Assembly: GCA_013076295.1 (NCBI GenBank)
Contig: RQOL01000863.1
Span: 744,001-808,000 of the forward strand
Source of the DNA: Sanderia malayensis
Lineage: Eukaryota; Cnidaria; Scyphozoa; Semaeostomeae; Pelagiidae
DNA: 64,000 bases
Direction: 5' to 3'
Below, in pieces: positions 10,297-23,900 of this stretch. A program made the position numbers and the translations under genes. Every line of letters begins with the position of its first letter. The stretch's first letter is position 1. The notes beneath the pieces are model-generated. The model searched no databases and was not told where the DNA came from. It saw only the letters and a program-made list of their open reading frames with translations.

Positions 10297-11896
10297 AGAA
10301 ACCGCATACTCAGTCGCAACTGTATTTTTGGTCTATGGATGAGTGCTAGAGTGTATTAGATTTAAAGACCTTTACATTATATCAGTAGACACATCCTTCT
10401 TGACGAGACGGGACATGTTAGATGATATTGTATGATGATAAGGGTGTCGCACTCACAAGCACTTTAAACTGTGAAGACGTCCCAAACATCAAGGTTTTGA
10501 TACGCCATTGTCAAGATATCGTAGCGTAAGAGAAGTTCCTATTGTATGATAGTTACCATATTACAGAGAGCTTTATGGAGAGAAGTGAGAGCTTGGAAGT
10601 GTTATCTGCATTGCTTTTTTTACTGTTATTTCCCTTGCGTAATTGTATCTCCAAGCATTGTATTCAGCCAGCGTATGTCATTATAGCCTGATTGAGAAAT
10701 TGTGAAATTGAAATGACGTAAATTCCGAAATATGGTGTATCTTTGCGCGTTATATTTTCTGCTGAAAAATCTCAGGAAATTACTACACATTACTGCAGAG
10801 ATTAAGAAAGTCTGATCTACAGTGTTCAAAGAGGCAAACGCTGTACCCGTATATGATTTTATTATCGAGTGTTCAAAGCCGAGATTAACTGCTCACTGAA
10901 TGCCAAAATCTGCGCACATCATAAAGAACGAAACATGGAATCGTGCTGTACCTTAAGACTTGATACAGCGTACCTTACTGTATCAGCAGTAACGCTGTAT
11001 GGTACTGTGTTTATAAAGCATTTACTTATGAATGCGAAAAGTACATGCAAGAAAGTCACACAGTCTATTCACAACTGCACAAGAACCACTAGCTAGCAAC
11101 ACGGGTCATTGGTTTTGATTAGGTAACAAGCACGCCCAGGAACTCCGTTGGAAAGACCACCCTTTATCCCGATACAATATTATTGCTTCTATTGCCGATT
11201 ATTATTTTTCAAATATATTGTTTACGTTTTAGTACTGGGTGGCATAGACAATATTGGAGTCTTCTATTGGATAGGGAATAGATGTTTATCGGTAGGTTTA
11301 CGATTTCTTTGTTCTTTTTCAATCGTCAATTTTAGTTTGCAGGTCTGTGTTTGTGCAAACATGATATTCACATAGCACTGTCTGCTATTATGTGTGCAAA
11401 CATATCAATGTATTTGAAATCTCGTATACCTCGCTTATTGAGCAGCTTATGTATTCTATGTTCGTGATATTTCTCATCCCAACTCTATGATAAATTCGTA
11501 GCTCTGTAGGATTATTCCTTGTAACATGGCAGCAAAATTGTCAATAAGATGTGCAGGTATAGAATTTTGAATGTAATACATGAAAATTTCATTGGAAAAG
11601 ATTTCATCTCAGGCTTCTCTTAGACTGTAGTCGCCTAAAACTGTTCTTCTCCTTGCTGGTCAACATTATCGACTGAAAGCAATGTTAGTAGAATGATATA
11701 ACTAAACTGTGTTACTAAACTCCCACTTAAACTTTGTTAAATAGCTACAGTATTGCCTAGCAGTGTTCAGTAGTAAACAGAGTTTGGTGCCAGTGGTCAT
11801 TGTATTAGTGTCACATGGAGTAGTATTTTGTTGCAAACTTCAAATTTTGCAATTTTCAATCGTTAATTATCACCCTTTTACTGTTGTTATTTGCAG
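10297..11896. other. Intergenic spacer between the two secreted-protein genes
   Basis: No open frame with splice support was found. The sequence is AT-rich and without obvious repeats. It should hold the 3' end of the upstream gene and the promoter of the downstream gene, whose 5' untranslated exon precedes an acceptor (ttatttgcag) at 11,896. Confidence 0.5.
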
Positions 11897-11938
11897 ATTC
11901 TATTCATTAAAGGGATGTAAGAAACATAGTTCATAAAA

Positions 11939-14900
11939 ATGAAATGGCAAATAGTTTTTTTCTTTGCTGTGTTGCATGTTGGTAAGTCGATTGTATTATA
12001 TATAGCACGTATATTGCACAACATATATGTTTATCGATTTGTTTAGCAATATGCCTAGACACTCGAAATGTTTATACCCATTGACGTTTTCTATAGCAAT
12101 CTGTAAAGTCCAGATCTTGTAATGTCTTTAGCCGAGTGATTTCTCGTGCTCGCAATTAAGTATGCTGCTTCAAATGCTTTTTGCTACATGAACTACGTTT
12201 AACATGATATCATTTTGAAATAGTAGGAGTTAGTATTAGTTACGCTATAAGTGATGCCTATATTGTTTGTATATATGTATATATGTTTTATAAATTGCAT
12301 CTCGTTGATGGATTTTTTCTATGACAGTGTATTGCAGTACAGCTGCGAAGCGCACGAAAGAGTCGGGCGCGGGGAACAAAACATCACTGAAGCGAAGCGG
12401 ACACTTATTGTCTGTGACGCCTGTGGTAGACGACGAAGAAGAGTTGGAAGATAAGCAACTTCAGAAAAGCAACGTTGAACAACATCTAAACGGAACAGCA
12501 AGTAATGCAGCCACTAGAGAACACAAGCTCAACTCGTTCATTGCAAAGCATAAAGGAGACATTGTTCGCTTGTTGAAAGGTTACATTCTTCCTAAGCTGA
12601 AGGCGAGAGCATTACAACAACAGCATCTGAAGGAGTTGCAACACTCCGTGGAGACAGACCAATACGGGAATCTAGACAAAGAAGCCATGAACTACGAACT
12701 GGGCTACTTCTTGGGATTGCAGAAAGCGTTTAAGAAGAATCCGTTGCTTGGTGGTGACGGAGGCAAGAATCTTATCCCATTGAGGCTTGGAATGAGGAAG
12801 ATGGGAGTGACGCAAGCAACGACCAGCGCAAGCCCTATGACTGGGTTTACGTCGGTGACATATCCGCATCATAGTCTGATATCAACGCCGGCTCACGAGA
12901 ACTTTGGCACTTTGCTTAACCGGTACGGTGTGAAGGATCCTGGCTTTCTGAAGCAGATCAGCAAAGCCACAGACGGAAATGATATATTGGATTTTGCTGG
13001 CAAGAACAACCTGGACGTGTATGCAGAGCGAAAGAATCTGGAAGGTATCAACGAGTATTTGTCCAAGCGATCGTACAAGAAGCCGAAGCAGTCACGGAAG
13101 CAGAAGAGAACGCAGATACCAAAGAGAGATGACGTAAACAGTGATGACGAGCCTTCTGTTGTAGCTAATCTTCCAGAGGCGAAAAGATACGAACCAATGG
13201 CAGATGTCGCTTCAGGGCCTAACCCACTCGAGAATCTGCCGACGCCAATTGATAAAGCGATATCTAAGCCAGATCATATATCAGAAGCAGAAATACACGA
13301 AATCGTTGATAACAGTGGCGGAAAATTGAATTGGGCTGAATTGTCAGGGATCATTGCGGAAGGAAGAGAACATCAACTGGACGGCGATGATACACCTGAG
13401 GTGGGAAGTGTGTATCAAGAGGCCCACAGGGAAGGAGAAAACATGGAACGAAGCAAACATCCAGCAATGGAGCGTGAAGAACACAGAGAAAATATGGAAC
13501 CGGAAAACGAGGAACGGGGCGAAGCAGACGAGAACCACGAAGTGGAGAAGAGGACATTTACAAATCTGCCAAAGCATGCTATGGATAACAAAGCGTATGC
13601 ACACAATGCGGACGAGTTGAGAATGGTTCTCAGGGAGATAATCAGCAAGCTTTCTAGTATTCCAGAAGTGCCTGCGGCTAGGAAACGCAACATTGTGAAT
13701 CCACGACAGTATTATTATAACAGACGAAACGCAATGCCAAGTTATGCTTCATCCCGCTTGTACCAGCCATTGAATCGACTCGTGAGTTATCCGTATCACC
13801 CGGCATTTTTCAATTGGAGAAGGAGATCTATTATGCCTAGGCCTGCGTCGTCATTTCAGCTTGGACGTCGCACGGAAACACCGCACGAAGTAGCAGCAAC
13901 GAAATCAGAAAAAGCAGAAGATAATGATGATAATGAATATATATACCCTACATCGAAGAATCTACAGCAATCTGTTGCTGCTATTTATCCAAGTTCGCAA
14001 CAGGATAGCGATGGAGTGGAAGCATTCGCCTATGAACCCGATCAGCCGAAGCCACCACCAGGAATTGAAAGCTACATATCTAAACCGATTTCACAACCAT
14101 TCAATGAAGCAGTTGCGCTATTGAATCGAGGCAGCACGATTGACGAAAGCCCTGCTGATAATGTTCAGCAGACGTTCCTGCAGAAGTTTCTCTTGCCAAG
14201 CTCTTCAGGGATGTACAGAAGGTCGTCAGTACCAAGGAGAAGGATGTCGTCGGTGGATATCAAGCAAGCTCTCAGGTTGAAAAGATCTACTTCACGAAAA
14301 TTGAAGAGAAAAGTGCACAAGAAGAACGATATGAAGAGCGCGAAAACAAAAGGAAAACTTCCTAAGAAGAAGCATTCGTTGAGGAAGAAGACAACGCTCA
14401 ATGGTAGAAAGAAGACAGAAAGCAACGCAGAAGATTCGAGTAAAACAGAGGAGACGTCACCTTCTCACGATGATTTTCATTACGAGGTAGCATCCAAATC
14501 GAGGTCTGCATCTGGTGCCAAAAAACAATCCATACCAATGATGTCCGATATTGCCAACTACATATCGCCGGCAATGTACGAGAAAAGCGAAGAGAATTTT
14601 TTTTCAAAAGATAGCAAGCAGATTACGTCATTACCTTATGCCGCAATGGCCAACTCTGTCACACCCGATGACTCTAAATCGTTTGGTGTCAGAAAAGGGG
14701 TCAGCATTGCCAACACGAATTCGGTGTCTAATCCTGCAGTAGAGCAGTACGGAACGAGAGAATCTGGCAATGGTTTCCGATCGACCAGGCCTCACGGCAA
14801 TCAACAGCAAATCGCAACAAGGACCCGTTTCGTTGGAGGGCGTCGCGTTTCTCCCGCCGTTGACATTTACAAAGACCATGTAGTCACTTCTGGTGGAGAT

Positions 14901-17900
14901 TCCCCGTTCATGGAAGTCAAGAGTCTGCGCACTGGCAATCTCGATGGTAATGCCGTGGAAACGCAAGGTCAAGGCAGTGTTGAGACAAGCAATAACTTCG
15001 AGGTGATCAAGTCTCCTGGTAGCGAGCCAGAGGCTGGTAATTTTGTGACATCCCCCGACCAGTACAGTCTCGGCGACGTCAATCAAGATCCTATGGCACC
15101 TGCCGTTGCTGGGGAGCATCAACCTACCGATAGCAACAATAATAATTATGCTGTCGAGGAAGTAACTGGGGAGACGAAACAGGCGATCAGTAATTCGATA
15201 GCTGAGCTGGATAAAGGCATCACTGGCCAAGGAAGGCAGTTAGAGGCATGCTGTACGGCTGATCAGAATGCACCTTGCTGCAATGCCGATGCACAGCAAG
15301 GCATCGACATCAACCAAGCTGGTAAGATGAAATATTTATTTAATTCTTGAATTAGCATTTTGAATAGTTAGTACTGTCAATTGTCAGTATGGTTTAGTGC
15401 GTACTACATCGTGTAACTTTGCTCATTCTATGTAGCTAGCATAGTATTTTAGTTTAGTCGTTTAACTATCGCCAGTTTCTACGTTTAGCATTGTCCGATT
15501 AGTGTGCTTTTCCTTCGTATTGGACTTTTGAACTGGTATCCTATTTGAAGTCTGGCATGGTATCGTCGGTATTGTCGAGCTCGGAAGTGTAGACTTGTTA
15601 GTATTTTCTTTTTAGTGGGTTTTAGTATGCCAGCCAAGTATCTTTTTTATAAGCCACACATACCATCTTACTATTAACATAGCATAACTAAATGTTGTTG
15701 TGGGTTGCTAGCACTAGTATAGCGTTCTTAGTATTACATTGCATATCACCTACTGTAATAATCAAATATAGTGTTCTTATATCCTTTTGCTGAGTGATTA
15801 GTAGATTTGACCATTTTATTGACTGGCATGTCACCACTGTAATAATATCAATAAATTGCATATCACCTACTGTAATAATCAAATATAGTGTTCTTATATC
15901 CTTTTGCTGAGTGATTAGTAGATTTGACCATTTTATTGACTGGCATGTTACCACTGTAATAATATCAATAAATTGCATATCACCTACTGTAATAATCAAA
16001 TATAGTGTTCTTATATCCTTGTGCTGAGTGATTAGTAGATTTGACCATTTTATTGACTGGCATGTCACCACTGTAATAATATCAATAAATTGCATATCAC
16101 CTACTGTAATAATCAAATATAGTGTTCTTATATCCTTGTGCTGAGTGATTAGTAGATTCGGCCATCTTATTAACTGACATGTTTTCCCATTCAATGAAAT
16201 CTAGGCCAGACCAACAATGGCGTTATGCCAGACACCACCGCAAGTCAAACTAAAGCCTTTACAATGAGCAAAATGGCACAAGATAAAATGATTCAGCATA
16301 TGAGTAGTATGTCAAAGAATCTCGACACAGAAATGGTTGGTGCTATGAGCAATGGAATTGTGACCAAAGGTTTGTATGTTGCTTTTTGTGTTACCTTTTC
16401 CATGTTTTGTTTTCCCTTCTATGCTGTACATTACCTGTACTGGGCTGGACTGCCTATTGTTCAATTGTGCAATTTTCGTATCCTGTGCTATACCGTAAGT
16501 CCTCGAATAAGCCCCCACCTTCGAATAAGCCCTCCCCTCGAATAAGCCCCCATCCTGATAATCATTTGCAAGGATAGTGAGCACAATTTTTCAAACATGG
16601 AAGTTTTTTAATGATTGTATTGCAAATAACAGCAAGTTTAAAACCAATAAATTCATTGATTGGCTGTATCGTATAGCTTTTATTTTGTTTAATATTGAAC
16701 AATTATCCATCTAAAATTTCGTTTTTGCAAATAAGCCCCCGGGGGCTTATTCGAGGATTTAGGGTCTTATCCGATGCTGTCTTTATATGTGACGTATATC
16801 GTGTACTTTAAGCTATCAATGCTAATTTTTGCTCTGCAACCCAGCTCTTTAACTATGTGGCCTATGCAAAGCTAGATTATTGGGAAGTTTTGACAGATTT
16901 ATTGACTTTATTTGTGAACTGAAAATATTTTCCAAGAAGAATTGAGACATGTTTTCTGATAGATGGATTGTTATTTGGATTTGACATAAAGAAAGGCGAA
17001 CTATTAACTATTATTGAGTGAAATTATTTTTTTTTGCATAAACAGAAGCTAATCACGTATACCTACCGGATGAAGATTTTGATGGCATTGATTGGCAAAT
17101 TCATCATCAACCAAAATCCGGTCCGCATGCATTCAATGCGCACAGCAAGAAGGAAATTCAAATGCTCTCGGATCCATTTTTCAACCCAGGAGTCGGCCAC
17201 GTTATGAACTCCCAAGTTAATAACAACAAAAATAGTAATAATAACATCGAAATGGGTGCCCAAAATCTTGCAGCTACGACCACCGGTGAAAATATTCATG
17301 ATGGACGCTTTGGCCCTGTGGCGGTAACTGATTTTCAAAATGCAGCTTCGACTATCGCAAAAATCGATGCACTAGGTACAGCGAAGCTGCTAAATGTGGG
17401 AAGCACGGTGCCAAATTCATCACCTGCACCAACACCAGTTGCCGGTTCTACCGATGCTACTGTCGGTGCTCCTAATGCCGTCACTCCTGCTGAGAAGGTA
17501 GCCGCTCCTACCACCGCAGCGGGTGCTTCCGCCGGAGCTGATGCAGCCGCCACTGGTGGTACTGCCAAGTCTTCGGCGGCTGCAGCAACTGCCCAGAGCG
17601 CTGCTAGCACAGCGGTGGCTGCGGTGAATGGCGCTAAACAGCAACAAGATGGGACAGCTGTGTCTAGCTCTAGTGCTATTGCCAATGCCAATTCGAAGGT
17701 TGCTGCTGCCATTCAGAATGCATTGAGTGCCATTGAAGCTGCCAAGCAAACGGCCGCTGAGGCAGAACGCAAGCCAGGTACACGTAATTTCGTCATCGTT
17801 ATTCGCCGTAATTTATATACAATGCTCTCCATGATCTTGTTTAGCTACATTTGACTCTCTCCTACACCTTCAATACCGTCTTTTGAATCCCAGCTTTAGG

Positions 17901-20900
17901 GAGCGAACTCCTGTTTCCTTCCGATTTATGATAGCGAGATCCAATTTTTATTTTTGGCATGCCAGTTCTGCTCTTCTATCATCGGCAAATAGAGATGAAG
18001 CAGGCTTGCGACTATATCTACACAACGTAGTAGTTAATTTTAGGCTACTATTAATGTGTTGATGTAAGTGATTATTAAATTCTGCGCAATGCGCATTTTT
18101 CTTCTTATGTAGGCAACCAAGGAGTGGACCAGAATTTAGCGATTCAAAATTTAGTGACGCAACGCCTTGTCGGTCATGACCAGGCGGTTCATCAGTTGCA
18201 AAGTGAAATTTTCAACAACGCGGAGCATGCAGCTGTCAACGTCAACAACCAGATTGCCAACAGAATCAAGAGCGTCGGCACAGCACACTACATTGCAGAT
18301 GTTAACGGCGGAGCCGCGGCCAAAATTGCATCTAACAACGCACACGCTGCGGAGCTCCACGAAATGGCTAACGCCATTGCATCTGGCAACAAACAAGTCG
18401 CTGCGCAGGCGACCTCTCTTGTTGGCAATGCTCAGGTTATAGGAGGACAAGGCTGGCAAACAACAGGTAACTGAAGCTTTAGTATTTATTCTCTTGTTAG
18501 TTCAACTATGGTGGCTGCACGACAAGGACTGTTGCTTATCGTGTCTAGTGGTTATGGTTCGACTCCACTTAGCTCCACTTGAAGTTGAGTTGAAGTTGAG
18601 TTGAAATTAAATGAGGCCTGGTACACCGAGGATCTACAAGAGAAAGTAGATCCCCAGCGTACCGGGACTTTTCGTCTTTCCGAGAGAATGATTTTCCCGC
18701 AGAAACGCCGAAAAACCATCCACGTATCGTACTCAACTACTAACTCTGTTGGTACACCGGGGTGACGAGCGCCAACAGTGCCGGTCTGTTCATATATATC
18801 CAGTGACATATGCCTGGACACTCGCCACCGATAAATATAGATACGTAGAAATATTTATCTGGAATCGTGTGCATTGATTTTCTAATTGTGGGCATGAATC
18901 AATACGCATGCGTATTTATGCCATTGCTTATCCTTCATCTCCATAATTTGAGTTCAAACTCTAGTTTTATAAGACAAAATTTTAAGTGTTTTACGCAGTT
19001 AGACGGATTAACTTGAGTGGGATGGAAAGGAAAGTGGGTGGATCATTGGCTGGGGGGGGGGGGGGGGAATTGTCCAGAAAGCAACCTGGAAGCGTCCACA
19101 TAGGCTTCTTACTCTTACGATGCAATGATGCTTGAGCTCTCTTACTTATTATATTGTGTTGAATAAACGCCAAGCATTTGTTAATCGCCTATATACTAAA
19201 ATGCGAAATTAAATAAGTACCCTAGGCTTCTCTTCTTTTTGAATATTTGTCTTCATAGCATTAGAAATTACCAAAGGGGAGCACTTTTTCGAATTGGCTC
19301 TCCGGTACTTTAAAAATCAACTCAACTTGGACCTTCAAAGCCAAATTCATTGCAATAAAGTGTCAGTTGATAAATGGGCTGCGTAGTGGAATACACGACT
19401 GAGAAAAAAAGTTTTTAATTGCAATTTTCGAAACCTGCAAAAAAATCATGGCTTTTATCTGAAAGAAGTTGGGTTCCAGTCTAAATTTGAATTTGAGCAA
19501 AGATTATATTGAATTGACGGAATATCGTTTTATCACACAGGCAGTGAATCAGTTGCAGCCGGTGTTGCCAATGCAGCGACAAACACAGCAGGTGGATCAT
19601 ATAACGGTGCGGTGCATGCACTGCATCACAACATATTCAACAATGCAGAACAGGCTGCAGTTCGTTTGAATAGCAACATAGCAAGTCGAGTACAGAATGC
19701 TGCAACGCAGCATTACATTGCCGATGTACAGAAGGCTGCTACTGCAAAAATTGCAGACAATAATGCCCATGCTGCTGAGTTGCACAAGATGGCAAATGCG
19801 ATTTCATCTGGTAATAGCCGTGTGACAGCACAAGCTACCAATATGGTGGGAAATGCGCTGAGAATGGCTGGACAAGACATCTTTGGATCAAGTTAGTGGC
19901 ATTTTATGTTTTCTTTGCATTCGATGTATCAATAAGATATGCTGAGAAGAGTTCTAACGTGATATTCCAAGTTTAACGATTGGGAATACTTTGTCCCTCT
20001 TCTGGTGAACCAGGTGCTTTTGGCTTCGCACTTGATAATTTTTGTAATATTGGGACACAATTCTTGTTTCCGCCATCTGTCGCTGGTAGTTTTATAGATA
20101 ATATTTGACTTTTCTGTTGTGCTGCATGTAACTTGAATTGTTGCCGATTGGAATCTGTATATTTCCATGGTTCTGGGGGAAGCAGGGCGTAAATTGCCCC
20201 TAGGGTTCTATCAATTTCGATTCCTTGTCCACTTTTCCGGAGACACTTGGACAATGGCCGGCCTCCTATTCATGTTTACTCCATTTCTCAAAATAATCTC
20301 CGCAGTCTCACTCTCACAGTATGCCTAATAAAAATTTGGTTCCCTTCAAGGCCGTTAAGACCGTAATTTCACTGTACATATATTATCGTAATGTTATTCG
20401 TCATTGATTTTGCAGATAAAGTAGTAGGACAAGCAGGAGGCATTGCGTCCAATCACCCGAATTCGACTTTTGATATCCAGTCACACGTGATCGATGGCTT
20501 GGAAGCAGATGCGAATCGCGTGGAAGATATGCATCATGTGAGTATCAAGCAAGTTGTCGTTTCGTTTCAGTATTATGCCTCATGTCGTGAATTCACAAGT
20601 TGAGTATATTGGCGTCTCTGAACAATTCTGTCCACCCTTAAGAAGTCAAACATAAACTAGAAGCAAAAGTTTACTCGAATTTATAACCAAGTCAATACCA
20701 AAGGACACAAGGAAATTCCTCTGATTGAGGTATTGGTGTTTGACTTACACTATAGTAATTTTAGTGAAATTTTTCTTTATCAGCTGTTATAGTACATCAT
20801 CATCTGCAAGGGTAAAGTATCAAGACTGTGTCTCATCATATATGAGCGATGGATGTTGAAATAAGGTGCTCTTCAAAATTTTCTGGGGCTTTTGCATTAT

Positions 20901-23900
20901 TATACTCAATAGGTATCAAATTCGAATCAGGCATGCAAGTCCGGAAAATAAGGAAAATATTTCATGGCTGCCATATGCGAGGAAGGTCGCCAGAAGTGAT
21001 AGAATTTGAAAGGAAGTTCCAACATTTTTTCGAAAATCTGAAAGCACAAACTCGAATATACTGCATACTGCAAAGGCCTTTTTATATTCAGTATTAGGCA
21101 AGCAAGGACTTTGCTTTTCTGTACTTAATCTAATGTGCACTCGATGTTGCATTTTAGAACGCTCTTCAGATGGGAACATACTTGAACCAAGGTGTAATTC
21201 ATTCAGTGGACTCGTCAGCCATTAACAACGTATTGACAGGCGCCCATATCGACGAAGCGCTGCGCACGCCAATTGTTGATCACATTGCGGGCATGCACAG
21301 ATATCGACATCACGGTATGTATCCGATGGGGTTTTATTATGATTGAAACTCAACTTTAACACAGCGGAACTTTTGTTAAACAGCACTTTTTTGCCAACCG
21401 ATACATATTTGTACCCACCCTCAAGTAAACACCCGCGTATAAGAACCTGTGAATTCTGCATCCAGCCTATTGTTCAAATACATATTTGTACCTAGAACAT
21501 TGATTTTATACGGAGTTTCAAAAATAGCATCGCCAAGCTCCGTTGTATACAATGAAACCTTTATCAACGAGAAGAGGCTTCTCTCTACAAGCAACATACT
21601 TTCATACAGCATGTGCTCGTTATCAGGTTTTGCTGGAGCCATATAAAACTATTAATCAGCGTCCTAGAACTGCTTTTTGAAACTAGTCACATGCATGACT
21701 GTATGAAAGGTGCATCGTTGTTTTGATACAAAACTGGGTTATGCATTCCATTAATGAACTGAGGAGACCTCAGATGTGAGGTGAAAGCTCCCAAAATTAT
21801 TTAATTTAATATATCAATTTAGTTAGCGTGTGAGTGTTTAAAAATGAATGGCAATCGAGCAAAATGAAATGTAGTTTAGGATATAACACTCGGGAGTCAG
21901 TAAGAATTTTAGCAGAATCTGCTAAAAGAAGAACTAAATATTGCCTGGAGGCATGAAAAGAAAGCTTCTCATAACTTCGAGACTTTTATTTCATCTGAAC
22001 GCAATTTAACAGATAAACATAACGTTGTTTTATTTTTATTCTTCATGAAGGCATGCACACAGGCTCTCAGATAGTCGATGTATCACCAATGACTCCTGGT
22101 GGAATACAATTCATTCCTTCAGTCGTCGAAAGTGGACGAGCAGCAACGACAGGCAATGCAGCCGGTGCAACTGGTACAGCCGGTGCCATTGGTGTAGCCG
22201 GTGCAACTGATGCAGCCGGTGCAAATGGTGCAGCGGGTGCAAATGGTGCAGCTGGTGCAGGAGCAAATGCAGGTGCCGCTTCTGTGTCAAATGCGGCCGC
22301 GGTTGCTGCAGGTCAGGCGGCGGCTGGTGCAAATGCGGCTGCAGCTGCTTCAGGTCAGGCAGCGGCTGGTGCCAATGCTGGTGCAGCCGCGGGGCAAGCT
22401 GCTGCAGCTAATGCAGGAGCAGCATCAGGACCTGCAGTGGCTGTCGAAGCAGGAGCGAAAGCAGGTGCAGCTGCCGGCGTTGCTGCGGCAGTCGGAGCTG
22501 GAAACAGTGCGGCAGACAATCAAAAGGTTACTGATGCAACAGCTGTTGGTTCCGCTGCCGGTGCAGGCGCTGAAAACAGCCTTGCCAAGCCAGATAATCA
22601 GAAGCTCGGAGTTACAGGCGGTACAATGGCTTTGGGAAAACTGGCCGCAGGCTTTTCCACAAAAGCTGGCAGTGTGAAGAACGTTATTAAAGAGGATGGT
22701 GACGGTTATGATAGTAAGAGAAGAAATGGGCCATTCAGCGAAGAGAGCTTTGACGAACTCAATGCCAGTGATATTGCGAAAATCAAGCCGAATGAAGTTA
22801 ACAATGCCAAAGGGAAGTCAAAAGAACGTATTGATTTGGATGGAAACAACGAAGCATCAATAGAATCAAGTGAAGGCAAGGTCAGCTATAATGACAATTT
22901 TGGCGATGAAAATTTCATAACATCGAACGACACTTCATCACGATCATCAACGGACATGGGTAATGAAGGAGAATTGACTTCAAATCAGTCATTATCAGGA
23001 CCACAAGAGAATATGGAGGATACCGAGGCATCATCCTTTATGCCACCTGCTGAATCAAACGACCACACAGCTTCTGAATCTTTCGATGGTTCAAGCAACT
23101 CAAATAACAATACAGGGAATAGCGGTAGCAGCTCTGAAGGTGAGACAAAAAATTTCGTAGACGACGATCCAAGTGCAGCAGAAAAGGGAGAGGATTTCGA
23201 TGAAGATAGAAATGACGATGATTCCAACTCAGATAACAGTGTTGACGAGTCTACCGATACGTACAAGTATGACAACAATGAAGGAGATAAGAAGTCTACG
23301 CCTGGTCATGGTGGCGCATCAAGACGACACAAGCATCGTAAATCGAAACACGCGGCGAAGAAGAAGTCCAAGAGCAACTTTCCAAGTGACGAAGAATTTC
23401 GAGGCAATTCTGAAACTGACGAGAACGTTAGCAAATTTGAAAAAGAGGAACAGAATGCTCCATTAGGTGGCGAACTCTTAGACATCGGGTTTAGTGGAGG
23501 CAATAACAAACAACAGGCTTTCACCAAAAACAACTCAGCTAAGAGGCACCAAAAAGGTAGCAGACAACGACCAAATGTAAAAAGAAAAAATAAGCGTCTT
23601 GGCCTACGTAAGAGAATAGGCAAGCACCAGCACAAGGGGCGCATGAGGATGCTTTCCAATGGTCTAAAAAGTGATGTATCTGTTAGTGCTAAGGGCAAAG
23701 AAGGAATGTTAAACGGACGCTTGCCGAAGAATGTTACTGATGCCATCGGGAATAAGCCATCGGAGTTCTTTTTGATAAAAACAAAAAACATTACGACCGA
23801 TCAAGAAGTGAAAGAGGAAAAAGGTAAGACACTGGGAAAGAGTGAATTTTTCTTTCCTGAGAAGCTGGGTGAGTTAGTTGACAGCTTTCAGCTGTCACAA

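Noticed and set aside
15688..16194. 168-codon minus-strand ORF with a repeated peptide
   Set aside because: It lies entirely in the 117-bp intronic tandem repeat; the frame stays open only because 117 is divisible by three.
17335..17749. Minus-strand ORFs of 109-125 codons opposite the Ala-rich exon
   Set aside because: Antisense shadows of GC-rich alanine codons in a well-supported plus-strand exon.
22111..22677. His/Leu-rich and Gln/Leu-rich ORFs over the silk-like tract
   Set aside because: Alternative frames of the gca/ggt repeat; the plus-strand reading is fixed by splicing phase and a long open frame.
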